DNA of 64,000 nt from Euglena gracilis (GCA_039621445.1 CP154955.1:28713471-28777470); one strand, 5' to 3'. Counted from the first letter of the stretch, positions 9,015-20,749 are shown. Notes: generated by a model not told the origin, from the sequence alone. Made by a program: numbers and translations.

Positions 9015-11446
9015 GCCATCTCCCTGCCATGTCTTTGGGAGGGCCACTGTTACGCACCGGGGGCTGGCCCCAGCCGCAACACCCTCGACGGCTCGCGGGG
9101 CGGGCAGCCCGGGAAGAGCCCGCAGCGCCCCAACAGCCCCCAGACCCTCGCACCGGCGCCGCTGGCCCCCTCCCCCCGCAACAGCACCAAGTCCCCCGTG
9201 CCGCTCCTGCAGATCCCGCCCAGGCCTCTCGTCGATACACCGGCAGGCCTGGGGCTCGAGATCAGTGGCCGGGGCTCGACATTCATACGTAACGGTTGAG
9301 GGTCGGGGGGGGGGGTGAGAGTGGGAGGACACCCAGCAGGACAAGGGCCTGCGGCTGCTGCCGGTCAGTGGCCCCGGCTCGGCCCGGTCCCCGCCGGCCC
9401 CCCCAAGCCACCCCGGCAATGGGTTGCCGCCCGCCAGCCCGCCCGGGGACAGGTGACCCGGAACGCCTGGATGGCTTGCCTGGGGTCGGGTGATTCCCCG
9501 CACAGCCGGCATTCAGGAAACTATCTGCACCATGCGTTCCATGGCCCCTGACAGTTCCCGGGGGGACATGCCAAAGTCAGGCATGAAGTATTTCTAGGGT
9601 GAGGGGGGGGAGCCGGTAGGAGTCGTGTCCAATGCGTTTGCACCGTATGTGACTTGTGTGTGGCGGCCATGGGCACAGGAGACCCACTCGTCCATTTGGC
9701 CGCCCGATTTGCAGCCGGGTCCGCGGCCCTCTGCTGCGGGTACCTGCACTTTGCTGCCATCCCCGCACCGGTTCCCGGCCCCGAAGACCAGCGGCGGGCG
9801 CAGCCCCCGCCCCTCCACGGTGCTGACGGGGCCCACCTCGCCGCCCGCCCTGGAGCGCCACGTTTCCGGCCGGGGCCCCCTCGTTGGGGCGGGGCCCCTC
9901 TCCCCGAACCGGCTGACCAGCATGCCCCAGCCCAAGACCCGCACCCCGCCGTGGGGGCAGCAGGCAAGCGCCTTCGATGATGTGGGGCAATGCCGGCATT
10001 TTTGGCCATTGTCCGACATAGTCATCCATTTTGGTTGCCTTTGGCCATTCTTGGCTGCTTTTTTGCCCCTTTTTCCCCCTTTGGCCCCTTTTGGTCATTT
10101 TTGGCCCATTTTAACCATTCGTCTATTTTTCACTATTTTCATCCATTTTTGGCCATTTTCCAGCCATTTTGCGCTTTTGGTTTTTTTTATATCATTTTTT
10201 GCCCATTTTTGGTCATTGTGGCCAATCCAATTTGACCACCGTGATCATTTTGATCGCTGACCACACTTTAGCCAAAAGTGGGGGAAAAAGGTTCCCCAAA
10301 ATTCGCTCAAACAGTAACCAAATAAGTGGCAAAGATGGTCCGAGGCAGCAAGAAACAGCTCGTGGCCAAAAGCAGCAACAAACAGCCAAAAGCAACCATG
10401 GCCAGCCAAAAGAGGCCAAAAAGGGCCAAAGGGGGGCCAAAGGATAACAACAGAGGCCTACAGTGACCAAAATGATCAACAATATTTAAGAGCATCATAC
10501 AAGGGCAAAAGTGGCCAAACGTGGCAAAGCGGTCAAAAAGCAAACCAAGAAGCGGAAGGGACTCCATTGTCGACCTCAAAGGCAACGCACGGCGATGGCA
10601 GGGCAATGCGGAGGCGGGTGGGTGACCACTGTCATCTCAGCCCACCCCCTCCTTTTTGGAATTGCACCGCTGCGAAGGAGGGCGTCGGATTGCTGCAGGG
10701 TTGTGCCTGGGCTGCCTTCATACCCCCCGGAAACCGTCTGACCCTGACGACGTCATTCCAGGGCGTCGTCAGGGTCCCCACGGCCGACCTGCTAAGGAAA
10801 GTTTCCCATGGGCTGTCCCCAATGCAGCCCAGCCGCGCTGCCCCCACCGCCCGCCGTCCCCGGGGCAGCGCCGGGAGGACAGCACGGAGCCGCCCCTGCA
10901 GCGGGCATGCAACTCCCCGGCCCTCGCCATGTCCCCGCCAACCATGCCCGCCTTGCTGCTCAGCCCCAAGAAGCTCGCCACCCTGAACCTCAGCTTCAAC
11001 GGCACCCGCACCCCGCTCTCCGCCCGCACCTCCAACTCCACCCCCGCCGACGCCGGGCGGCATTTTGTATGGGGGCACACTGTATGTTACCCCACATGTC
11101 CCGCAAACACCCTGGTCCAGTGACAACTGCTCCGCAAAAAATTGTATCACTTGGGACACCGGGGGGAGGGGGTCGATTGCGGGTGTGAGACCACAATGGT
11201 CGCCCCCCCCCCCCCACCACTGCCATAGTGGTCTCCCGGCGTCCCGCCACGCAACCCAACTTCCCCGGCACGCCCACCTCCGCCCGCAGCGGCGCCCCGC
11301 CACCCCGCTGCGCCTCCCCGCCCCGCCTCGGCAGCCGCCGGCCGTCCCCACCCCGCGCCCCCCTGCGGAGCCCCCGCCCCCCGTCCCCGACCATTCTCGT
11401 CTCCGCGTGGCCGCAGCCCCAGGCGCCTCTCGTCAACGTCATCTGA
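9015..11446 (+). CDS. Multi-exon gene for a Ser/Pro-rich low-complexity protein
   Basis: Several exon-like blocks on one strand share amino-acid style and have good splice sites. They are 9015-9288 (acceptor ACAG, donor GTAACG), about 9340-9448 (acceptor CAGCAG, donor near GTGACC), 9715-9981 (acceptor TTTGCAG, donor GTGGGG), 10828-11066 (acceptor ATGCAG, donor GTATGG), and a last block from about 11229 to the TGA at 11444-11446. The translation has runs such as KSPQRPNSPQTLAP, SPRNSTKSPVPLL and LLLSPKKLATLNLSFNGTRT, rich in SP/TP dipeptides like phosphorylated regulatory or scaffold proteins. No domain is recognised. Phases do not all agree, so at least one exon or boundary is missing and the start is unknown. 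That this is a gene is fairly safe, but the exact model is not. Confidence 0.5.
9995..10535. repeat. Imperfect 0.5-kb inverted repeat of TTTTGGCCAT units inside an intron
   Basis: The left half (about 9999-10245) is many degenerate copies of CCATTTTTGGCC. The right half (about 10265-10530) is dominated by the complement GGCCAAAAG. Together they form a long imperfect palindrome centred near 10255, between two exons of the Ser/Pro-rich gene. The transcript could fold into a large hairpin. Confidence 0.6.
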
Positions 11447-11521
11447 GGCGCTGCCCCTCCTCCCCCCACCGAGGCACGGGCATGGGAGCAGGGAGTTTTC
11501 AAGTTTTGTGACCCGGGGAAG

Positions 11522-11553
11522 GGGTGGGTGGGTGGGTGGGTGGGTGGGTGGGT
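11522..11553 (+). repeat. (GGGT)n tract
   Basis: About eight consecutive GGGT units, flanked by further G-rich and C-rich homopolymers. The spacing suits a G-quadruplex on the plus strand. It is not a TTTAGGG-type telomere repeat. Confidence 0.9.
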
Positions 11554-11758
11554 CCCGGCCGAGCCCCCCCCCCCCCCCAAATCGATCGGTGGGTCCCCCG
11601 AGCCCCCCCCCTGCCCCCCAGGGGTGGGTGGGTTGGTCCGGACCCCCCTCCCCCCCTGTCCTAAGGGCTCCTCTACCGGCCATCTGTCGTCCGAAACGGC
11701 GTCAGGGTGCCAGTCCAGCTTTGGGGATCCCACTGAGGGACATTCAGCCACTCATCCC

Positions 11759-11824
11759 AAGTGTTCCAGCCCTGAGCTCCAAGTGTTCCAGCCCTGAGCT
11801 CCAAGTGTTCCAGCCCTGAGCTCC
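11759..11824 (+). repeat. Three perfect 22-bp tandem repeats
   Basis: The unit, beginning AAGTGTTCCAGCCCTGAGCT, occurs at 11759-11780, 11781-11802 and 11803-11824. Confidence 0.9.
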
Positions 11825-12501
11825 GGGCTCTGGGCTCTTGCAGGGCTCCCAAATCACCCGGGGGTCCCTCCCCCCAGCTCGTTGGTGGTAGCCGCGTGGG
11901 CCCAATGCGTCAGGGGGGCTAGCCAGCTGGGACTGGGCCCCTTCAGCCCAGTGGAGCGGACCCAGGGTTTGATATAAGGAGGGTGTGCGGGGTTGAGGTG
12001 GGGCGGGTGCCCCCCCACCCCCCCCCCTCCTGGACAGGAGGAGGGGTCCGCCCCCCCAATTGCCCTTACATCGAAGCCTGAGCGGGCCTCCTTGTGTGCG
12101 GCTACCGGTTGGAGCCCACGGTGCAGTGACCGGGAAGGCCGGCCCTGTTCGCCGCCTCCCCTTATCCCCGTCCTCCTCCTCCCGCTCCCCCTGCCCCCCC
12201 CCCCAGTTTTCAAGCGGCCCAACACCGCTCTGCTCTTCGTCGCGCAATGTGCAAAGCAAGGGACCTGCTGCAAGCAGGTGTGAATGGTGTTGCTAAGCAA
12301 AGGGGTGGGATTGTGGTTGTAATTGCACACAGGGAAAGGTTTGCAATTATGTAATTGCACACAGGGAAAGGTTTGCGATTATTTGCAATTGCGGTTTGTC
12401 CAAGGGACGAAGTTTCAACTGGAAGGACCATCGTGCCTGGTGTGAAAAAGTCTGGGAGGAAGGGGCGCACAAAGTGGCACTGAAGGAAGTCCAGACCAAG
12501 G

Positions 12502-13660
12502 TTGCCTCCATCCAGCAGGGGTGGTGGGCAGATGGTGACTCCCACCGCGTCCCACAATTTGTGGAAGGAAGGGGAGCGGATAGGCGAGGCCAAAAACCCT
12601 GGTCCTCCAGTCACAGCCAAAGGGGGTCCCTGGGGACAAAAAAGGCGAGAGCCGGGGCATGCACCAAGAGCCCAACAAGCTCCTGGAGGCAGCCAGCCCC
12701 ACCAGAAATGGCACCAACCCGTTCAGCAAAACAAAGCAAACAGTGCCAAAGGCTGGACCACAGTCCGAGGCACCGGAAAATCAACTTCTACACACACTCC
12801 CAACCACCCGCCTCGCACGCGGTCGCGTCGTGACAGCGCAAGCTTGATTTTGCCACCGCAGTTTGGAGGTAACCACACCAAAGGTGGACACACTCACACC
12901 AACACCAACACCCCCAGCAATGGCAAGGTGTGCTGGTTTGGACAGCGGTGTCTATACCCATACTGTCCGTACCAGCACCCAGCCAACTGGTGGGGGTACA
13001 CCCAAAAAGTGCAGCCCACAGAGGGGGGCTCCCCATGGGGAGGGCGGGGCCCGACGGGGGAACAGCGCATGTGCAAGTATGGGATGGGATGCTGGTGGAG
13101 GACCACCTCATGCCCGTATGCCCATCCCATTGAGAACAGCAACGGGAGACAGCAACACAACAACTGGGAACCACACCAAGAGCAAAGAGCCCAGGGTGGG
13201 TCCAAAGGGTCGGGGAAGCAGCAGCAACAGCAGCAGCCCAGCAAGCAGCAGCGGAAAGCATTTCCTTCCCAGGGGGACCCGGCGGGCTGTGGTGGTAAAA
13301 AGGGCCCACTGCAGGTGACACCGGTACCCGCCGGCACGCAGTGGAGGAGTAGGCCCCTTACCACCCCGAGCACCTCTTGGGAACGAAATCGAGCAGCAAC
13401 AGAAGCAGCAGCAGCAGCAGCCAGAAAGGGGAGCCGAAAACCCAAGGGGGTGGGGAAGGGCAAGGAAAACACAAAACGGAAGTTTGAAGTCCCAGTGAAT
13501 ATGGGGTCGGACAATTATTGGGAGTTGCTCCGAAGAAAGGGCCAGAAGCGGAAGGCAGCGCCAGGCCTTAAACCAGACAGAAGCCAAAGTGCATCTAAGG
13601 GGGGGGGGGGCTCTCAGCCTTGGCAGGATGCCACTGAGATGCCACCCCTCCAGGAAAAAA
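12502..13660 (+). CDS. Gag-like protein with two CCCH zinc fingers and an NPGP motif (probable retroelement ORF1)
   Basis: The plus-strand frame is Gln/Asn/Gly/Lys-rich. Near residues 25-36 it has GERIGEAKNPGPP. An NPGP end recalls 2A ribosome-skipping peptides, but the spacing differs from the canonical D-x-E-x-NPGP. There are two CCCH fingers, C144-x5-C150-x4-C155-x3-H159 and C191-x5-C197-x6-C204-x3-H208. Poly-Gln/Ala and basic stretches follow. Basic, low-complexity proteins with CCCH or CCHC fingers are typical of retroelement ORF1/Gag and bind RNA. No reverse transcriptase follows in the next several kb, so this is either an isolated ORF1 or a remnant. The true start is unknown because no clear upstream ATG context stands out. 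The frame becomes unconvincing after the G-run at about 13600-13610. Confidence 0.5.
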
Positions 13661-16600
13661 GAACACACCAAAAAAATGTTTTTGGGGAGAATTTTCTGGC
13701 AGAATCCAATATTTGGCATATTTGGCGTTCGAATCCAGTCCGGTTTCGGTGGGTCCGGGGGCCAGCCGTCGCCGGGGTGGGGCCGGCGGGGACGTTTCTC
13801 ATGCAGATGACACGTGCGCCAGACCTGCTCGGTCGGCTCCCGGCAATCCTCCTCCCTCTGCTGACTGCCTACCCTGGGCCTCGGCGGGCTGGCAGACCGG
13901 TTGCCCCGGATCTTCCAAACAACTTTTATTCAAAAAGTGGAAGTGGCAACAAGTGGCCAGGGAGCAGGGGGCATTTATTCGTGGGCCCCCGGGGGGGGAG
14001 GGGGGGGTAGGGTTGGTGGGTCCGGCCGAGCCCCCCCCCCCGGGGGGGGGTCCGGGGGGTGGGATGTACTTTTCGGCGCCGAAGGCGCCGAAAAAGTGCT
14101 ATTTTTAGCATTTTTCGTGATTTTTGGCCATTTTTTGTGGGTCCCAGGGACCCCCCCCCCCGGGGGGCCCCCCAGGGGGTGGGTGGGTGGGGGGACCCCC
14201 CCTCCCCCTCCCCCCGGTTTTAAAAAAAAACCCTGCCAGGGAGCTCATTTCCTGCAACGTGTTGCTGGTACAGGGTGGTTTTTTTTAAAAATAGAAAGAA
14301 GAACAATGTTTGCCTTTTTCCAAGAGCCCCTCCTCAGGACAAGCCAGCTGAGCCAGTGGGAAGTTTGGGGACGGCTCAGCTTCTTTTTTTTGAATCATAT
14401 TTGCAGGAGGTTTTTTCAGTTTCCAGCTCTGGGTTTGGTTTGGCCCAGCTCAGTCCCAAGGTCACAGGTCAGCCACAACCTTTTTACCGCCAGCGCAAAT
14501 TCTCCCGCCTGTCCGCTGGACCTCCAGACCCCCCCCCAGCAACGCAAAAGCGGCGGCCTCCTGTGTGAAACCCAGGCACCTTCAACCCGGTGACGCTGAA
14601 TGGCATGGGTACCTCCCCGGGGTGGGACCACCGAGGCAGCTGACGGACCGCCCTCCCCATATCCTCCCCACCTCCCAACATTTGCCATACCTCGCGGCGT
14701 GGTTTGCCGGCCCACGCCTATGCCCCCCGCCCCCTCCCCTGCCCCCCCCACCCCCCGGCCTCCAGAGGGCACAAGGGGGGTGGGGCCGCCGCCGGCGGAG
14801 CCCCCGGGCCATCCCTCCGCCGGCGGCGTCCGGACCCTCTGCCCCGATGCAGATTCTGACGGGCGGTGGCCCGGCCGGGAAGCGGTTTCGGTGGGCAGGG
14901 GGTTGGCAGGGGACGGTGGGGATGGCGGATTTCTCTCTCCCTTCTCACACCCTTTCTCACTAGGATGTGAATCAAACATTTTTGGTGTGCACGGATGGAA
15001 ATGATTTGAAACGACAATCAATGGGGGTTTATGCAATATTCCGCAAAAATGCTACAAAGTACTGCAATTTTGCACCATATTGAAATGTGGTGTTTTGTAA
15101 AAAAAATTCGAACCGGAGGCTTTTGGCAGCACAAATAATCACAAATATAATAATCACGAACAATCACGAATGATCTGGAATTGGCACATCATGAATTGTC
15201 AGTACAATTATGTGGGGGCCCTGTCTGTGGCTTCGGGGGGTTTGCTGTACTTTGCAAGTTTTCCCGGGCCACAATCCATATTATGGCGGTCCGGCTCGGC
15301 GCTGGCCCCTCTTGTGTGCAGACAGCTCCATCGCAATAAAAATGGGGTGGGGGGGTCGCATGAGCCGACGCCTGGTCCCGTGTGTGACAGCCCCCCCCCC
15401 CTGCTTTGTTATCCATCCCACCCTCCCTTCCCCTGACCCAAAGGGAGACGGAACATTTCCGGACCCATACCAGTGGCTCTGCTCCCCCACCGTGCAACTC
15501 CGCAGTGCAGGCGGCGCAAACGTCTTCCACCCAAGCTCAAGCTGACCGAGAGGACCGGTGACATCCCCCAAGTTGCACGCTCATTTTGGGCCTTTCTTGC
15601 ATTAGTTGTGGCCCTTTGTGCCCACCCCACCTTTTCTGTTTTTTTTTAAAACAATCCGGGAATTGGAATCAGTTTTGAACGCCGCTGGGTTGTCCAATGT
15701 GGGTCTAGCAACGTTCGCTTTGAGATTTCTTTCACCCTCCCTCGGGTGTGTTGTGTGGACGACACGGGCAGTGAGTTCACAGCGCATTTCTTGGGGAGGG
15801 CGTTGATGCACACATGGGCTTCTTTCGAAGGAATTCCAAATTCTAGATCAGCATGGCCGTTGCAGATGCGCATGTTTTGCTGCCAATCTGCTGTTTTTGC
15901 GAGATCTTATATGAAACGGGGACCTGGCATCTGTCCACTGAAACATCTCCTCCCTGTGAAATTTGCAAAGGCTTTGTAGCCACATTGGCGGAATGCAATA
16001 ATGCAATCATTTTCATGATGCAGTGGACACCACGGGGCCAAATAGGTTTCCTGCTCGGCGCCTACGCTGCCTCCCTGGTCCTGCTGTCTGTGTGTGTCTG
16101 TCTCGGTATGATATGGCGGAGGGCCGCCCCTGGTCGACCTCCGCCCCCCCACGTCCCAAACCTTCCCTTGGCCAGCCTCAGGGGTTCCCCCCCCCGCCTC
16201 CAGCCTGCTAGCTCCTGTGTCCACCCCCCTCCCAGGAAGTCGTCGTTTATGATATGTTGCAGGGCCTGCCCAGAAACATGTCATTTAGGTTCGTCCTCAC
16301 TGGCGTGGCAGTGAACACCCCAGGGGATGGGGAGGGTGGGGGCTGTGGGTCTCCTCGGCCCTTCTGATCAGCTGTGCTTGCCGTAACCCTCCCCCGATGG
16401 CTGACCGGTCTGCAGGCAGTTTTCCCCCGGGGGCCGGCAGGAGGGGGAGGGGGGGGCTGGCGGGGGGGGGGGGGGGGCAGCGTGACGGTCTTTTGGTGTA
16501 GTGCCAAGGGAGGGGTTGACCGTGTCCAGGAGATCAACTCGTCCATGGGATGGAGGGTTAGGGGGCTGCTTGGGGTCGCTGGCCGGCGGGAGGCGCGTCG

Positions 16601-17184
16601 CGGCCTGTGCCGCCGCCCCTGCTGGGGCTGGCCCGCCGTTGCCCTCATCGCCGCCGCGTGTCGGGTGTTGCCCCGCCCCGCTCGCCCCCGTCCCGTTCTG
16701 TGCCCCCCCCACCACCACCTCCCCGCCACCCCCTCCCACCCCGGCAAACTGCGCCAGCCCTGCATACCGCCCTTTGGCCTTTTGCCTGCCCCTGGAGAAA
16801 CTGTCAGCGTCCGGCACCTGCCTTGCTACCTGTCCCAGTACCTGTAGGTTTCCCTGTCCCTGTTCCGATACTGACAGCTTTGGAGGGGAGGTATGTCGGA
16901 TGATGACCAACTGGCAGTCAACGGCAGGAGGCAATTTGTGGTTCACAAGGGGGTTTCGGGGAATTAAGTCAGCGTGAAGTGCGGTTTCAGGAACAGCATG
17001 AAGAAAATTCTTCTGGTTCCAGGGGGGGGGTCCAGGGCCCCCCAGCCTGGTGCGACCAGGTTTTGTGTAGTGCTGAACTCTTTATGTGTGTGATGGTGCC
17101 ATGCTGCAAACAGATGTTTGAGGTGTGTGGCAGATGTTTAAGGCGGTCGGCGGCCCGCCCCGGCCTGGCACAACCCTGCCCGAC
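13661..17184. other. Low-complexity spacer; no gene confidently seen
   Basis: Long G and C runs alternate with AT-rich stretches. Short exon-like islands exist (around 14410-14570, 14700-14960 and 16360-16860) but are open on both strands with no convincing splice structure. A striking hairpin lies at 14068-14097 and is listed separately. A region near 15760-15850 reads DDTGSEFTAHFLGR in one frame, which hints at decayed integrase but is too short to call. Confidence 0.35.
14068..14097. repeat. Strong hairpin with GAA loop
   Basis: The arms CGGCGCC / GGCGCCG are extended by T/A pairs on both sides of a GAA loop at 14081-14083. It has the same design as the hairpin at 5317-5339 (long perfect stem, GAA loop), which suggests a recurring hairpin class. 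Confidence 0.7.
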
Positions 17185-18190
17185 CAAAATGCATGGGTTT
17201 CAGGCCAACAACGGGGGGGGGGGGGGGTAAAAAAAAGTTCATTTTCAGCTCAAAAACAGTTTTTTCCGGGTCCAGGAGGCCAAAAAAACATCGTTGGAGG
17301 CAAAAAAATTTCTTTTTTTTTCGATTTTTTTGACCCGGAAACGACCCAAAATGCATGGGTTTCGGGCCAAAAACGGGGGTCGCAGGCGGGGTCGAAAACA
17401 GTTTTTCGGCTCGGAAACAGTTTTTCGGCTCGAAAACAGTTTTTCCAGGTCCAGGAGGCCAGAAAAAAAATGGATTCGATTTTTTTTTCGATTTTTCTTG
17501 ACCTGTATATGGCCGAAAACGGCACAGTCAGAAGGAAGCCTGCCGCGCTGTTTTGGGCCGTAAATCGGCTTGGCGGGGAGTTAAGGGTAAATCAAAACAC
17601 CGTTAGATAGTTCTAAGGGCTTCAATTTAGTTCTCCGGACATTTCCTTTGATTTTGCTTCATTTCCGAGATTTTTTTGAAACATCGATTTTTTGACCCCG
17701 AAAACAGCCCAAAATGAATGGGCCAAAATTGGCCGAAAAATGGCCGTAACTCGGGCCACACGAAGAGCTGGGGGAAAAGTGAAGCATGGTTAGATAGGGC
17801 ATAACGAGGGCTTCTTTTTTGGTGTCCAGAGATTTTCTTTGATTTTGCTTCATTGCCGAGATATTTCGATAAAATCGTTTTTTGCCCCCCCCCCAAAAAA
17901 CAGCCCAAAAAAGCATCCCAAAACGGCCGTTTTGGGCCACAAAAGCGCGCCGGAACACGGGCCAGGCATGTCGTCGGCCAGAATTGCGAATGGGGTGCGA
18001 TAGAGGACCTACAGGGGTACGTTTCGTCAGACCGACACTTCTGGATATAATGTGTGTTTTCTCGAGATGTTTTCAAAATTTTTATTTTTTTGACCGAAAA
18101 CCTCACCCCGGCGAATGGCAGAGTCGAAACTGGGGGGTATGGCGAGTCCTCTCCAACTTGGACTCCTTCACGGGTGAATAACTCGGGCCT
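17185..18190. repeat. Diverged tandem repeats, unit roughly 165-200 bp
   Basis: Blocks starting TGCATGGGTTTC-RGGCCAA, running through AAACAGTTTTTCC-GGTCCAGGAGGCC and ending in TTTTTCGATTTTT-TTGAC are found at about 17188-17345 and 17350-17520. A second related unit containing TTTGATTTTGCTTCATT-CCGAGAT is found at about 17646-17710 and 17830-17890. A 224-residue minus-strand open frame across this area is a by-product of the repeats. It shows the same W/F/G-rich fragments repeatedly and no domain. Confidence 0.5.
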
Positions 18191-18762
18191 GGCGGGGAGT
18201 TGGGGGTCAAGCGGTGGTGATTCGGAAACCAGTTGCTCGCGACTAAAAAAAAGAATTCCAGAAACCGGGCCGAGGTCATGGTGATAATCCCCGCTTTTCA
18301 TTACCTACCCAGGGGCGGAGGGAGAGGAGAGGTCCCCCCCTTTTTCCCAGTGGTAAGCTTCGCTCTTGCTCTAAAGAAATAAGAGTTCTGCGACCCCCCA
18401 ACACAAAATCAACACTCGCTGTTCCCTTCCTGGTGCATCACACGACGGAAAATCTACCTGGACCTGAATCCAATGGGGGGGGGTCAAAAACCAGTCAGTC
18501 CCCACAGTGGACAGGGGTAATTCAACCGCAGGCTGCAATTGCCTCTGAGCAGCACACCAAAGCATCGTGGGATTGGTGGTCACCCTCAAATCCACCGCCA
18601 ACACCCAAATCACCCTCCTGGCCTCCCGGCAGCCGACTGGGGGGGCGGAGAGGGTCCGGGACCACCCCTCCCTGGCATTCATTTCCTTGCCCTGGGGGTG
18701 GCCCAAGCCCCCCCAACCCGATGCGGCCGCCAGGCCCGTCCCCCCCCCCCCCCCCAGGGCGG
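18191..18762. other. Spacer before the signal-peptide exon
   Basis: No gene was identified. G/C runs increase toward the exon, and a 16-base C run lies just upstream of the ATG. Confidence 0.35.
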
Positions 18763-18960
18763 ATGGCGGGCCTCGGCCTCCTGCTGCTGCTGCTGGCGCT
18801 GCTGGCGGCCCCCGGCGCCGGCCGGAAGCCGGCCGCGGGCCGGGCCACCACGGGGCCCGTCACGCCGCGGGGGGAGGACCCCGCCCGGGGGTTGACCGCC
18901 GGGGTGGCCCCCCGGGGGGGGGGACTCGGCCCGCCAAGGGGCGGCATATGGACCCCAGGC
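18763..18960 (+). CDS. First coding exon with N-terminal signal peptide (rest of the gene not resolved)
   Basis: The ATG at 18763 opens MAGLGLLLLLLALLAAPGAG. This is a textbook signal peptide: a short n-region, a Leu/Ala h-region of about 14 residues, and an AxG-type cleavage context. It is followed by a basic, Gly/Pro-rich stretch. The product should enter the secretory pathway. The exon's 3' end is unclear because GT dinucleotides in strong G/C context are several, and the frame terminates at 19011 if no splice occurs. It could be the 5' exon of the gene whose last exons are at 20224-20839, but there is no proof. Confidence 0.4.
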
Positions 18961-20223
18961 CTCTGTTACAGGAGGATCGCTGAACATGACCCCCCTTCCA
19001 GGGATTTTTGAAATTTGGACGGGTGGAGGGGGGTTGCTTCCACCAACCTCCCCCCCCCCTGGGAGGGAGGGGGTTCGGCGGACTCATCCACCTGTACGGG
19101 GGGACCCTCCCCCCCTCGGTCTCACACGGACATTTACTATTTTGGTGTGTGACCCCTCACCTCCCCCCCTTTATTTGGCAGTTTTCTTCAGGATTTCAGT
19201 GGAGTGCGCTTTCTTTTGTAGCGTTAACAAACAAGGAAGAATCCCTGCCCCCCCCCCCCAGGGTTGAAAGCCTGATGGACATGCTTGGCTCAAATGAACC
19301 TTGCATCATTTTATCGAGCAGGGTTTGAGGTCTATGCAAGGCTTCTTTGCCAGGAAGGTCACCAGGGGGTCGGATACATGAGAAGGGTGTCTTCTTGTCT
19401 GGTGTGAGGTCCACCCATAACAGCCCCCCCCCCCCCCAATGGGCGGTCGTTTTGGGTCCTAGCTGGGGCTGAACCCGGCAATTTCCCCTTGAATTCAAGT
19501 CCCCTGCCCGGCGCCTTCGGCACTGGGGGGGTGCTGTAGCACAGCCACCCCCTCCCCCAAGGTTTGGAAAGAGAAACCATGTCGTGACATTTTTCCTCCT
19601 ACTAATACGAGACCCATTATGTCCTTTCTGGGCACTATCAGGTTTGTTGGCAGAGGGCATGCAATGCAATTGCATCATTCGACATCATCATCTGCATTTT
19701 GATTTGTAGAATTTTCATTTTCCATGGTTTTATTTTTGCACAGTCTGGCCTGCTGATTGTTGCCTGATTTTTCTGGGTGATTGTGCAGGGTGGGTTTAAA
19801 ATCTTGCATAACGAGATATATGTGTTAATTAAAGGAAATAGAAGTGCGTGCAATTGGGCAATCAACCCTGCAGCATGCAACTGTCCATTACAATTTGTGG
19901 TCATTTTTTTGTTTTTTTGGGGAGTTTATCATTGAAAGAGTCTGCGAGACGCTCTTGTGGGAGCGTGCAAATGATTTCAAAATATGCGCCGTGTTGCATG
20001 ACGAAAAATTGTTGCATAATAAGAAAAAAATTCCAGAGCAGGTGAAAATTTCTGTCTTTTCCTGCGCACGGTGTACTCCCCGGAGGTCCACGAACCCACA
20101 CGCAGCCCTTCGTCATTCCTTTCTGCATTTTTTTTTGCATTTTTTGCATTCCATATTTTGAAGTTCCTTGTTGCATTCCCCCCCCACCTGTTGTCAGCAA
20201 TTTTTGGGCTTTTTTTTTCACAG
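18961..20223. other. Probable intronic/intergenic sequence
   Basis: AT-rich stretches and poly-C runs dominate. One plus-strand segment (about 19925-20040) reads EFIIERVCETLLWERANDF and ends at CAG before GTGAAA, which could be an exon. Its phase does not fit the next recognised exon, so I do not call it. Confidence 0.3.
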
Positions 20224-20284
20224 GCCGCACCAAGTGGGTCGCATGCAGAGTCCGTCTCACAATTTCTCCAGCCGGAAACAGGAG
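20224..20284 (+). CDS. Internal exon of an unidentified gene
   Basis: The acceptor is T-rich TTTTTCACAG and the donor is GTGAGG. One reading phase gives PHQVGRMQSPSHNFSSRKQE and ends exactly on a codon boundary, which matches the phase-0 start of the exon at 20750. The phase agreement is the main support. Confidence 0.4.
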
Positions 20285-20749
20285 GTGAGGAAAGGGCCGG
20301 TCAACCCCTGCCCCTCACACGTTCTGCATGGCGTGCAAGCTGATGGTGGAGCGCATGGTGTGCCGGCCGGTGCCCCCGTGACCTGACGGCCCTGCTGAGT
20401 GCTGGGTGGTTGGTCCCTCATGCAAACCACTCGATATTTTTTGCCTGCCCAATCGAAGCAAGGGGTCTCTCTTCCACAGCATCCATGAGCAGGGGTTTTT
20501 GAAGCGGGAAGGGCAAGCAGCACCAACCCAGAATTTCCATCCTCTGAGCTGCCACCAGTGAGGAGGGCACAGAAGCTGGAGGCACTCCATCCACAGGGGG
20601 GGGGGGGGCTTGCTGGGGGGATTGGAGCTGGGCCCGGGCAAACACGCACACGAACAGCAGGCAACCCCTGGGTTGGCAGCCACTTCCAGGCCCTGTGTGG
20701 CACTTCCAGGCTCGTTTCTGCACATCCGCCCCTCCCGTCCTCTTCCCAG

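Larger units (their letters stand above)
11447..12501. other. Spacer with simple and tandem repeats; no gene seen
   Basis: This contains a (GGGT)n tract, three 22-bp tandem units, a second short tandem repeat (two 32-bp units at 12321-12352 and 12353-12384), and long C or G runs. A few open frames exist but overlap on both strands with no coding signal that I trust. Confidence 0.4.

Noticed and set aside
11522-11553. Telomeric repeat
   Set aside because: GGGT is not a TTAGGG/TTTAGGG-type unit, and the tract is short and lies between genes.
12570-12610. Canonical 2A ribosome-skipping peptide
   Set aside because: The residues before NPGP (GEAK) do not fit the D-x-E-x spacing, so only a resemblance is reported.
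15746-15979. DDTGSEFTAHFLGR, resembling an integrase SDxGSEF motif
   Set aside because: The match is limited to about ten residues with no zinc finger or second catalytic region nearby, and the opposite strand is also open.
17627-18301. A 224-codon minus-strand frame
   Set aside because: It spans tandem repeats and shows the same peptide fragments again and again. No domain or splice structure.
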